Shown: positions 1 through 10,866 of the stretch, piece by piece | Layout of the letters: every line of letters begins with the position of its first letter | How positions within the stretch are numbered: position 1 is the first letter of the stretch | Notes under the pieces: generated by a model | What the model saw: the letters and a program-made list of their open reading frames with translations, nothing else | Told to the model about the DNA's origin: nothing | The model's database searches: none | Made by a program: the position numbers and the translations under genes | NCBI GenBank assembly: GCA_022592445.1 | Contig: JABYQR010000041.1 | Coordinates: 124,001-188,000, forward strand | Reading direction: 5' to 3' | DNA length: 64,000 nt | DNA from: Cytidiella melzeri | Lineage: Eukaryota > Basidiomycota > Agaricomycetes > Polyporales > Irpicaceae

Positions 1-624
1 GATTGAACCAGTTGATCATCTTGGTGAGGGTGTGATATAGGCTGAACTTCACTGCTTTGCGATGCGTAACGCTAAAATATCTCTGCAATGGGTACAGGGA
101 TCTACACGCTGGTCGCTCAGCTGGTGACCTGGCTCTCACTGAGTCTCACAGCTGTCGTTTTCTTCCTCCGGGACTCAGCAGTCAGGGATGAACTCGAGAG
201 CTAAAAGACGACTTCACACGAGAACTGAGTTTACATGCCGTAATTTTGGAGAAGTAGCATAGCCAACCTCCACTCGGAGGCCTTTCTCTCAAGCCCTCAT
301 TCGCTGGATATTGAGTAAAACAAAGCTTGGGTGAGTGTCTGTTTTATCTGCTCCATGCGCTTGATACCGCGACACGATTCACTAGGTAAGTGTATTGGCC
401 ACAATGAATGACATTCTCACGTAATTTTCGCTAGGCTATCTTCCGCACTCTTTGTGCGCGGATTGTTTCCCACCCGCATCTTCAAAGACAAAAGGCTCCC
501 ATCTTACGGTCAAGCGATGCACCTATAACCTATAAGTACCCGACGAGCCTGGGCGCACGATTTCCCCAGCCACTTCCTTGCATACATACTCAAACACGAC
601 ACTCTTCGTTAGAACGGTACCGCC
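1..624. other. Gene-free left edge and O-methyltransferase promoter
   Basis: No convincing reading frame or RNA gene was found here. The last 100 bases carry a TATA-like stretch (CTATAAGTA, about 530-538) and a leader without upstream ATGs, so this is the likely promoter of the O-methyltransferase starting at 625. Confidence 0.5.
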
Positions 625-2576
625 ATGTCAGAAAATACACAGAAGCATAGCACCTCTCCTGGAACGATGAATCTGACTGCGCTCAGGGACTTGATCACGT
701 CATCTGTCGACGCGATACTTGCCTCCTGCGACACCCAGCCTTTTCCCTCTGCTGATGAGCCATTTAGTGTCGAATCGGAGGCGATACGAATGGATCCACA
801 CGTTCAGAAACATAGCGGAATTCTCATTGCTGCTGCAACTCAGCTCATTGCTGCTGTCCGTCCACCACCCCTCACGCTCCTGTATCATGGTATCAGTGTC
901 AGTATACTTATTCTGATGAAGTGACGCCTAGCACGGACACTGACAGCAGCTTGCAGTACTACATTCCTGCGTGCATCCGAACTGTAATTGAGCTGCACGT
1001 TGCTGAGATCATCCGTGATGCTGGCCCCCAGGTCAGTCAGGATACGTGCTTGTACTGTGTTGACATTCACGTTGTTTTTGGGGATAGGGGATGCATGTCA
1101 ATGAGATTGCCGCACCTACCAACTGCGATCCTGGAAAACTTGGTAAAGTGCAATGAACTCATCGGACCCAAGCATTGGTTCATTCGTTTGGTATGTGTAG
1201 CGCGCGTGCTGCGCCTCCTTGCTACAAGCTACATTTTTCAAGAAGTGGCTCCGAATACGTTTGCCCACAATCGTATTTCATCATTACTGGATACAGGCAA
1301 AGCTGTCGCAGAAATCCTGGCCGAGTGAGTAGGGGCGTTTTCCAAGGCCCGTGCATGGGTGTTAACTGTTTACAATTCAGCCCGCAAGGTAAACACGACA
1401 AGACAATCGGAGTTGCGGCGTTTATGGGGCATTTGTGAGTGATATACTCCTTTATATGTCGCAGCCTATCTCATGCCTTCGTAGTGGCGACGAATCACTC
1501 AAGTCGGGTGGCTACTTGGCAGACACTCTCACAAATCCTAACATTTCACGTTCGAACCAACCCAATGAGACTGCGTTCAACACTGCCTTCAAGACGGATC
1601 TCGGGATATTTGATTGGTTCGAACTACCAGAGAACCAGTATAGACGCAGACGCTTCGCCAATGCTATGCAAGGCGCGCAAAGCCTTACACCTCCCGGTGC
1701 GACAGTGAAAGGTGAGAATATCTTGAGGCTATTCAAGTTGAGCCGTGTGTCTGTCGCTGAGAGTTTCGGCAGGGTTTGACTGGCAATCACTCCCAAAGGA
1801 TTCCGTTGTTGTGGACGTTGGCGGAGGATTTGGTTCTCAGTCGCTATCCCTCGCCCAGACGTTCAATCATCTGAAGTTCGTTGTTCAAGACCAGGCCGGT
1901 GTCATTTCAGATGCACCGAAGGTGAAACAGCTATCTTTTACGCCTCTTCGCTTCGGCTCATCTCATCACCTACAGTTCTGGGAGGCTCGTCTTCCTCAAG
2001 CTCTCGAGACCGGTCGGGTCGAATTTCAGGGTACGTTGGTCCAGAAAGATGGAATGCAATATATTCCAACAAAGATGATAAATCACTCGTCCAGTGCACA
2101 ACTTCTTCGACCCTCAACCTGTCCGCGAACCTGCTGTATTCTTCATGCGCATGATCTTGCATGACTGGTCGGACGAATACTGTCTCAAAATCCTCCGTCA
2201 GCTCCGCGCCGCTGCTGGCCCGCACACGAAGCTAATTGTTTCTGACAACGTCTTGGGATACGCGTGCGAAGAGACTGACAGCGTCAAAGACATTCCAGGT
2301 GGTGCTTGGAATCCCGCTCCCGCTCCTCTGCTACCAAATTATGGATCTGCCGCAGCCTTCCCGTACCTCGCAGACATTCACGTGAGTTTGGTCCACTTTG
2401 CAGGCGCTTCGTGAATGCTAAAGTCTTCATAGATGCTGGCGCTCATGAACGGGAGCGAGCGCACGGTAGCCTCTTTCCAATCTCTGTACGAACAGAGCGG
2501 TTGGCGTCTGGTCAACGTCGAGGCGCATGGTTTCTTCCGCGGGATCGATTCAAAGATTATTGGCGTTCCCGCGTAA
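625..2576 (+). CDS. SAM-dependent O-methyltransferase (COMT-like)
   Basis: A fungal O-methyltransferase of the plant-COMT-like type, expected to move a methyl group from S-adenosylmethionine to a hydroxyl of a small phenolic or secondary metabolite in the cytosol. The substrate cannot be read from sequence. Seen in order: an N-terminal helical dimerisation region (PACIRTVIELHVAEII), the glycine-rich SAM loop VVDVGGGFGSQSL near 1822, an FFDPQPVREPAVFFMRMILHDWSDE block near 2100 with the usual HDW catalytic region, and the C-terminal sequence ending ESKIIGVPA-like (GFFRGIDSKIIGVPA) with stop at 2574-2576. At least five short introns are needed. The first join looked like a frameshift, but a GTCAGT donor after LLYHGIS and the acceptor before YYIPAC restore the frame, so the gene appears intact. 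Family call firm, exon ends approximate. Confidence 0.8.
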
Positions 2577-2643
2577 AAGCAAGCAGCTGAGCTATATACA
2601 TATCTGTGATGTAGTATGACCATCGTACCTGACGATTAACTAT

Positions 2644-2830
2644 GTTGACGGAGGGTCCAACTCTCAGTCGCTATTTCTCAAGAAATTCCGTCACTTGAGA
2701 CTTATCACACGTGGTCAAGCCGGAATAGCGTCTCATGAAGTCCAAGACCTCTTCGATCTCAACCGGTGAACCTGCCGTGTTCTTCATGCGCATGGCCACG
2801 CACGACTGGTTGGACAAGTGTTGTCTCAAC
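2644..2830 (+). pseudogene. Broken duplicate of part of the O-methyltransferase
   Basis: A short stretch just downstream of the O-methyltransferase that translates, with frame changes, into pieces of the same protein. The pieces correspond to the SAM loop (VDGGSNSQSLFL, against VDVGGGFGSQSLSL), the following strand (LITRGQAGI) and the FDL/EPAVFFMRMATHDWLDK block (against FDPQPVREPAVFFMRMILHDWSDE). The region between the two blocks, including the parental intron, is missing and stops interrupt the frame. It is most simply a decayed tandem duplicate. It does not encode a protein. Confidence 0.75.
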
Positions 2831-2968
2831 TGACTATCATACCACCCGAGGGGTCTGCAATCGGAACATAGACAAGATCGATAGAATGATGGAGCCGTAG
2901 GTAACACTTTCGTCTGCTACTGAGTCCTACTGAGCAACCCAGCCACATTGACGACGCAATCACGGTAA

Positions 2969-4357
2969 TTACAAGCACTGCGACCTGTTTTAGAGATGGG
3001 CTGTACATTTAGCGTAGGGAAAAGGCTCACCTGGTAGTAATAGGGAGGAGAGATGGCCTTGCAGGTGAATGGGGAAGCGCAGGTTGTAGGTCCCGTGAAT
3101 CCGGTGCCTGCAAGCATATGAGTCAGATGTTTTCTCCTTTACAACCTTCTGAGGTAATCGCGCTACTTACCACCACATTGGCCATACTGAGTCTGCAAGG
3201 GGCCAGCGGGAGCAGAGCTGGTCTGTGTCGGAGGAGCTGAAGATGGAGCAGACGACGGCGCGGAAGTTGGTGTGGAAGTGGACACAGAAGACGGCGCAGA
3301 TGACGATGGAGGGGGAGCAGCTGATCCATTGCCGATAGTGGTGGTGATTGGACCAGACTCAATGTACACGCCAGAGACGTAGAAGTCCTCTGTAGCAGCA
3401 TCGTTAACGATGCGAAGCACGCCAACATGGAAATCTTCGGAGTTGGTAGAGGTCGATGCAGCACGGTTAGCCGCGACTTTCACGAGCGGCTCACTGCCTT
3501 GCGAGGCCCAGAGACCGACCGTGCCTCCCGTGAACTGTATGGCTTATCAGTGACATAACACCCAGAACATCTGACAACTGAACTCACGTCGATATCATAG
3601 GCAAAGTTGTACCATGTACCGGCGGTGAAGGGTACACCCCACTGAGGCTGACTTGAGACGTGCCATTCCAAGTCCGTGCTATTGGGGGTGACACCGTACT
3701 TGAGCTCAGTGAAGTGAGACTCGAAGAAGAAGATTTGATGTTCCAGGGTAGACTGCGCACACATTGCATAAGACTGGACTGAAAAATAAAAAAGTGGGTG
3801 TGCTCACTTCGGGAGGGTTCGTAGCTGAGTGCATAATAGAGAAATGGTAGAAGAGGTTTCCCTGACCCAAGTTCGCGGTGGTCTGAGGAATTAGCTCTAC
3901 ACTATGCATATGCTCAGCTGTAATATAACCACAGTATCATGTATCGTAACGAACTTACCGTTCCATCTGCGAGTTCCAGGTAGCGGTAGTATCAATGGTC
4001 ATCTTGAGGCCATTCGTCTCTGCGGTGTCCGCTGGATTCTTATAGCTTGGGTCCAAAGCCAGGTAGTGACTTGTAGGTTCAGTACCATGAATGTACTTTG
4101 GATTATAGGTAAGCACCACCAACGCTATCGAGGCCCTTGCTATACTCACCCATTGATATTCACCAACTTCGTTCGACCAGGACCCTAGAGCGAGTGTGAG
4201 TCAGATACCGCCTGCCACTAACAGGATTGGTCCACTCACAGTTATCGAAGTCCGCGACGGTCGAGTAAGCATTGAAGGAGCCTGACCAGATAGTGGTACC
4301 AGCGGATACTCCAGCAGCGAGTGCCAATATGGACGAAAGACCTGTGGAGTACTTCAT
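2969..4357 (-). CDS. Secreted GH131 beta-glucanase with C-terminal CBM1
   Basis: A secreted plant-cell-wall enzyme of glycoside hydrolase family 131, a fungal family acting on beta-1,3-, beta-1,6- and beta-1,4-glucans, with a cellulose-binding module. The first exon encodes a signal peptide (MKYSTGLSSILALAAGVSAG) followed by the GH131 start (IWSGSFNAYSTVADFD). Later exons carry family-typical blocks such as WNSQMERTELIPQT, GNLFYHFSI and HQIFFFESHFTELKYG. A Ser/Pro/Thr-rich linker of about 45 residues then leads to the CBM1 (QTQYGQCGG, GFTGPTTCASPFTCK, ending YYYQCL), which has the expected cysteines and aromatics. Splicing the last intron onto TGC TTG TAA gives the canonical QCL end. A TATA-like box (minus-strand TATATAAG-like, 4402-4408) lies about 45 bases upstream of the ATG. 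Confidence 0.88.
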
Positions 4358-4399
4358 TTTGTTGTGAGAGATGTGCTGGTCTTTCACCCACCCGTCTGC

Positions 4400-4410
4400 T
4401 CTTATATGTA
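4400..4410 (-). promoter_or_regulatory. TATA box of the GH131 gene
   Basis: On the minus strand this reads TACATATAAG, about 45 bases before the GH131 start codon, a usual distance for a fungal secreted-enzyme gene with a short leader. The rest of the 4358-4771 spacer shows no coding signal and should hold the GH131 promoter and the CSC1-gene 3' end. Confidence 0.5.
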
Positions 4411-4771
4411 CGCTGCACGTACGTATTTCGGCCTTACCTTCGCGTCTATATTCGTCGTGAACGAAGGCGAGGTTTGACCGCTTTCCAAACGGGGATAATT
4501 GTCGGAAAGCGCACAACTGAAAGAATTATCCGCGGAATGATCACAACAAGGATCCAGGATCAGCAGAGATTCGAGCGCGGGGTCCACGAGATTGCTTCGG
4601 GGTAACGTAGGGTATATGGAAGTTGAGTGGAGGAAAGCGCAATACGCGGGGAGCACAGGTCCAAGATGGTTGCTTCCGAAGATTAAAAGGTCTAACTTAC
4701 ATGATAAATTAAGATGACAGCATTGATCCATATTCATATCGACGTAGAGTCATGAGACAACACCTCCGGCT

Positions 4772-7700
4772 TCATCGCACGCTAGAGTACAACCAAGACG
4801 TCAACCACGACCGGGGTTCTTTCGCCTTTTCTAATTCAGCTTCCTCTTGCTTGGAGTGTTCTTCGACGACCTGTTGTTCCTCAGCAATAGCCTCTCCAAC
4901 AACAGCTTCGCGTGTGGAGATAACGCTCGCGGCACCAGGACTAGCTTGCGAGTTGAACGACATCGTGCGAGAACGGAAGGTAATGGCCGACGTCGGTGCC
5001 CCCGGAATATGTGGTTCCGATGCCACACCCAGACCAAGAGCGTTGAATGATGAAGAACGACGGTATGCGCGATGAGATTGGAGCGTATGTTGCGAAGTTT
5101 CCGGTCCGTATTGGCTTGCATTAGACTGGGATGCTTGAGAGAAGGAGCGGAAATTAGCGTGAGAGGGTATTTCGTGCGGTGTGCTCTCTTTGCGTAGAGT
5201 AACCGGACGTCTTGTACTAGTACTTGACGTCCGAGGCTTTACCAAAGGCCGCCTCGTGGTTGAGACAGTGTCAAGCTCTCGATCTATCGATTCCGCGCGT
5301 GAGGCAATTCCCGTCGGTAGATTGATCACTTCCGTGCCATCCAACTGTGTGACGCTATGGTGCACAGACGAACCATCGTCGTCGATGTTGCCAAAACTGG
5401 TGGTGGCGAACACAGATGATAGCGCGCTCCCTATGAACTCCTCTTCATGCCAAGGACCTAGTCTGCCAGCACCTGGTTCGCTTGTGATAGATATGCGTAA
5501 ATCCACTGTGTCATCCAAGTTGAGAATATCCACTGGATCACGAGGTAACCAAAGTGTATCGCTGATGGGCCGGGTATAGTACGGATTGTCGTATGGCGTA
5601 TCCGGATTAGACTCGTCATCCCAGACTGGGTGACGAGCATGCATAGAAACTAGAGCCTGCACACCATGAGGATCGTGTGTGGATGGTTCGGGAGCGTGCT
5701 CTGAGGGTGCTTCATATATAATTTCCTGGCATGTCACAGCTGATTTCTTTATAAGCTCGGACCTCGATGGACTGTGGCGCAGAGGTGCAGTTGAGTCGGC
5801 AGAGGAACGAGGCCCAAAAGGATTGGGCTGGCGGCGCTGGTTGTGGTGCCTCTGAGGTTGGTAGGAGAACCCTATCGTATTTGAAATCTTCCAGGTGAGG
5901 TAGCGTAGACGAGATTGAGGGCGCTGGTTGTCGTGATCATCAACGGTGGATCCATCCTGTTCATCACCCGAGCGACTGTTTGGTAGTTCTTCCACATACT
6001 CCTCAGTACCAACGTTTGGTGAAGTCGATCCGCACAATATCTGAGCTTCTATCAAATCATCACGCTCAAACTTGGCACGGCAGTACCGCGTCAAACTATC
6101 GTTCGTTCAGTCATAGAGAAACCGTTCATTCGACCAAATAACGTACCTCAGCTTGAATACAAGGGTGAAGAAGATTAGGACTGCAGCTACGGCAAAATTT
6201 GCCTTGCGTTTCAAAACGACCATGTATGCAAGAAAAACTGCCTGCAAACAGTCAATATAGCTGTCGGTAGATGTCAACGCCATGATCATGCTCACCTGCG
6301 CTAGAATCAGACCTGAGAAAAGATATTAGAAATTGTTATGGTTTTGAGTGAAAACAACGTACCGTCCACTGAGTAACGGATAAGGCGGACCAGCAAAGCT
6401 CGCCCATTTCCTTCGTAGTTTCTGGCATACACGTGAAGTAACTATTGTCCATCTCATCAGCTACTTCGTTAGCGCTTCAGCGAACCTTGAACACCGTACC
6501 TGATTCTTGATGACAACTGGAATGTATATGTTAGTAGTGCTTTGAGGTTAGTAAAAGTTGGCAACCGACCAAATTCGATGCAGAAATACAGAAATCCAAA
6601 GGGCAAGACTAAAGGGTTGAGCACCGCAAATAGGAGCTGTATGTGTATTACTAGCAGGTGGTTAGGCAGCCAGTCTAGTGTACGGGAGCTCAGTCAAGAC
6701 GGAGTGTGACAACATTGAATAACCGCTCACAATAGTAGTTGAAAGTACGCGGACGGAGTCCCACTGCTCGCTTGCGAGGAGTCACTTGCCGTTTCGTTGA
6801 GGGGTACATAATTAGGGGTAGCTAGTACTCGACGTCGGTGATGTGATGGATTAGCCTGAACAGAGTGAACTTACACCGACTGAGTTACGGAAAAAACATT
6901 GAGTTGGGAGGATAAAAAGGATTATTACTTTAGCACTTACACAAAGCCAGCTCCACTCCGCCATGCATCGCCATGGTGAATATCACTGGTGAATGAGGAC
7001 TGAGTACCATGAGCATAGCATGCATCAATACACTTACGCCACCCGACATAGAATGGCCCAGCCGTAGGAAAACTGTCTGACACGTCTGACAAAATCTGCT
7101 CTCCGGAGGTTGACTTGAACGACACCAGGAAGGACTGTAGTGCGGCAGTGCCAACGCAAAAGAATACTAAGACGTTCACGATGAGAAACTTATAATATCG
7201 CGTCATGATCCTATCGTGGAGGGCGGAGAGCGTGATGATCGTGTGGGCCTTCTTAGCAATCAGCACTGTCCAACAATCGGTAAGCTATAGCACAAAATGA
7301 TCAAAAACACAAAAGACATACGTAGGAGAGGAGGGATTAGCAGTGTCAATATCGCAACCAGGATGGTCGGCACAAATGACTGGAGAACTTCAGACTGCCA
7401 TGCATGATGATCCAAATAGTGTTTCTACAGTAGGGAATGCTTGCATATTATTTCGTATGCTGACAAAGAGATATATAGAGCATACCAATCCCGGCCAGAA
7501 AGCGCTAATATTTTGTATTGATACAAGACCGACTATACTGGTGACGGGAAATACCCAAAATATTGTGAAGGCCCTGCAAAGGCAGTGAGTCATTGATATC
7601 GCCGTGTCAGCAAGACTGAGCGTTTACCATACTCCGATGTCAACCACCCAATCTTTCACGAACTGTTCCCTACCATCAGTTTTGTTGTATTGGCAAGCCC

Positions 7701-9739
7701 TATGACATGCCCACCTCCACTTTGAACGTTGACTTCATCAACCTGATCCAGTCTAGATCCTCGTAGGACGGCGCCATGGTGACTAAACATGCGTTGAGCG
7801 GGTTATCCGGGTGGCCAGCAAGAAATTTGCAAGCTCGTCTAGCGTCAACTGGGTCGTTGAAAGTCACAAAGGCGGTTGACATTGGGATGTAGTCAGTTAT
7901 TGGCTGCGCACGTTTTTCGGTGATGAGAGATGTGAGTAGAGTCAGCTTGGCAGTATAAAAATCAATAGCAGGGACTGTCTTTCCGCGGAAGAGGGTAGAG
8001 AGATGGATGAGAGGCTGATACGCGTCCAGCGTACTTCTAGGAAGACTCAGTAGTGCGTCCCACACAGTGTGGTGCTCCCGCGGAATTGCCGGTGCTTTCT
8101 GCGTTGCACCCATGCGCAGCTCGACAGCCTGGTCTACTCGCAAAGTTCGTGCCAAGAAGCGAGAGAGTGTCCCATATTCCTTGGTATCTTCCGTCGAAGG
8201 TAGGAACGGAGAGAGAGTGCGAATTAGCAGTGTCATGCGATCTTCACCCTCCCCTTCTGCGTTTTCCTCGCTGGGGGCCACGCCCTCGACGTCCGCTGAC
8301 AAAGATCCACGAAATGCGAAACCGAACGACATGCGTGACGCGGCGGTTTTCAAGATCATGGCCTTTGAGCTAGGAGCCATTGCTTGACTGACGGATGCCA
8401 GTGCGTTCCGTGCCAGCTTGATATGGGCCGTCTCGAGCAGCCGCAGCGCGTCCTCTCGACGTTCCAGAAGTGACGCGAGCTCGGACATTTTGCGTACTAT
8501 GACAACACCCTCGATTTGAGGTGCTTCGAGAGCATCTTGTTTATCGGCAGGTTGGTCAGAGGAGAGGTCCACTGCCGCTTTGACTCGGGTCTTCAACATA
8601 CGGGAGAACATCTGCGTTCCCTTGTTGTACATGAGTGCAAGGAGTCTGTCGATTGTACCTGGGGTCGCCGACGATGTAACGCCAATAGCCGGCTTTGCGA
8701 TGGGACGTGAAAGGTAGTACTCGAAATACTCCTTCAGATCCTTCTCGGACCGAAGGCCTGGGGGTATGTTCCTGACCATTACCGTGCGCGTACGAATGCC
8801 TCTGTTAGAGTGATCGTGATCGAGCGAGGGCAGCTCCTGGAAGGGATACTGCGGGTGAGGGTGAGGATGGTACTGCGCCTCCTTCTCAGCTTCCGCGTGA
8901 CTCGCCGCTCGTTCTTTAGTTTCCTGTAGCCTCTGTGAGCGGTAATCAAACGCGTCGCGGCAGATGTAACACAGGGTACCCAGCCAGGTGAAGGTAATCC
9001 AGATCAGCAGCAACAAGTGGATCCACAGAAGAGATCTGCCTTTGGGTGTGCCCACCAGGGACGAAATTGATGCTCGTGTCATTGATTTTGGCGAGACATC
9101 ATCGCCCGAAAAGTGAACGTGAATAGAAAAGAGGATGGGGAACGTGGTAAGCGTGTGTACGAGTGTGAATATGACTGCAAACTTGGTCAGCCTTTGATAG
9201 CATGAACAGTATTTGACATACCACAGCCCTTTAGAAAGCGGACATATAGTGAAGCGTCTACTCCACGGAGGTGGTTGAATTTACTGGGTGGAACCTTTAT
9301 GGCTTGCGGTACCCATGAGAGCGGCCAACCTTGGGAAATAGGCGGCGCTGGTCTCCTGATGAGTGAGTATAGGATGTTAGACGTATTCTTGACATGATAT
9401 ATTCACGCACATTGCCCACGACCTCCCTTGGAATAGGCTACCACCAAAGTCAGGCAAACCAACTACAGTAGTACGCGAGCTACTGTCGACTTACTATCCG
9501 AATTGCCACGATTCTACGCTACCCAGGCCCTCTCTGCGTTCCTTTCCTCTCCTCTTCCGCTTCATGAGGTCGTGCGAAGTTATGCATATCGTGAATATAA
9601 CGACCGCTATGACCGACTGGTTGATGAGTCCGCTGCCAGGGTTAGGTAGTTATAGTTAGACACTGGTACGACCAGAGAACGCTTGGCGAGCGCCGCACCT
9701 ATAATCTTTGGAGAATGGCCTGTCACCGATGGTGGCCAT
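4772..9739 (-). CDS. CSC1/OSCA/TMEM63-type (DUF221) membrane channel
   Basis: A large multi-spanning protein of the CSC1/OSCA/TMEM63 family (older names DUF221, RSN1_7TM, Phm7-like), known in yeast and plants as hyperosmolality- or stretch-gated cation channels. Splicing gives MATIGDRPFSKDYSGLINQ, then the first helix SVIAVVIFTICIT, a loop with FGYLFQGRSWA and WPLSWVPQA, LRGVDASLYVRFLKGC, and two more helices. The cytosolic PHM7 domain (TVMVRNIPPGLRSEKDLKEYF to AFVTFNDPVDARRA) follows in the 460-codon exon at 7700-9082. The channel core comes next (FPVTSIVGLVSIQNISAFWPG, FPTAGPFYVGW, LIAKKAHTIITLSALHDR). The last exon adds a disordered Ser/Thr-rich tail of about 400 residues, probably regulatory. 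Ten or more short introns. It diverges from NDUFS4 across 221 bases. N-terminal exons were reconstructed from splice phase. Confidence 0.88.
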
Positions 9740-9960
9740 CCTACGCTTAGTGTCGTAGGATGTTCAGAGGACAGTTGCCTACAACCCTGGAGGCGCATGC
9801 ACTGGCAGGCATGATACAGAAGAAGAAGCAGGTGCAGCAGCGTGGATACACCAAAGAGTGGAACCGATCAGTTCGGTTTAAACTGTACTGGCGCCGTTAA
9901 AGCCGAACCGCCGTGAGTAACCGGTGGTCGAGCGTCTCCTTAACTTGCTCTCAACTTATC
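9740..9960. promoter_or_regulatory. Shared divergent promoter, CSC1-type channel / NDUFS4
   Basis: A 221-base spacer between two divergently read start codons, so both promoters must lie in or overlap it. No clear TATA box is visible. Confidence 0.45.
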
Positions 9961-10699
9961 ATGTCTTTACAATTCCTGCGCACCTTCACCAGGCCTGTAG
10001 GCAACAGGTCGCTTGCTAATTCTATCAGACTGCTCAGCACAGAAGCCAAGACTCTCGCAACGACCGAGTCCAGTGCTGGAGTTGTATCTGACCTGCCTGT
10101 GCGTGATGTGGTCACAGCGGATTTGGTGAGCGGTGCCCCTCGTGCGTACGACTTGTTGGTTACTGTCAACTAGGCTTAACGGGTGTACGTAGGGGAACTT
10201 CGTCACCGTGCTGTAAGAATATTTCAGCCCACTCGTAGCACAACGCAAAGTGGCACCGGAAAGTCAACTCGCTGGAGGATTGACTGGGAGATACTCCAAG
10301 GGGGTGGTCGCTGGGAGAACCCGCTTATGGGCTGGGCAAGCTCGTGCGTTCTAAGCTTCATATGAAGAGCCGCGAAACGTGACCCCAACTCTGATGTACA
10401 GTGCGGACTATATGCAAGGGACACGCATGTCGTTCAAGTCGAAGGAAGACGCCATTCATTTCGCTGAGAAGCAAGGTAAGCGATAAATGTTATTTAGCTG
10501 ATATGTACCATCTCCTGACATAGCGGTCGACGCAGGATGGGATTACTTTGTGTACGTCAGACTCAGCTTTCAGTCACATCGCTGTACTGAACTCAAGCAT
10601 TGCAGCTCGGCTCCTGAAGTTACACGCATTCCTCCCAAGAATTACGCAGAGAACTACGTGTACAAGCCCCACAAGCTTCGCATTTGCCGCACGAAATAG
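9961..10699 (+). CDS. NDUFS4: Complex I accessory subunit NDUFS4 (mitochondrial)
   Basis: The 18-21 kDa Fe-S-associated accessory subunit of NADH:ubiquinone oxidoreductase, located on the matrix arm and needed for complex I assembly and stability. The N-terminus is a typical mitochondrial presequence (MSLQFLRTFTRPVGNRS, rich in Arg/Ser). The conserved body reads [65 protein letters not shown], and ends PPKNYAENYVYKPHKLRICRTK, the C-terminus seen across this family. Four short introns separate these blocks and each join keeps frame. The ATG at 9961 is chosen because the presequence begins there; an earlier in-frame start would add non-conserved residues. Confidence 0.92.
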
Positions 10700-10866
10700 A
10701 GTGTTCAGCTCCCGCATGGGTCATCTACATCATAGGAGGCTATCCTATCAGCTAAGCCTTTACTCACAGTGTCAGTACGGATATGAAAATACACGGATAG
10801 ATTGTCGAATGAGTGAGTATCGTGAGTGATGCAATTGCGATCCCTAAACAAAGCGTGTTACAAATT

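Noticed and set aside
880..960. Apparent frameshift between the first two O-methyltransferase exons
   Set aside because: A phase-0 GTCAGT donor after LLYHGIS and the acceptor before YYIPAC give a continuous, family-like reading, so no break is needed.
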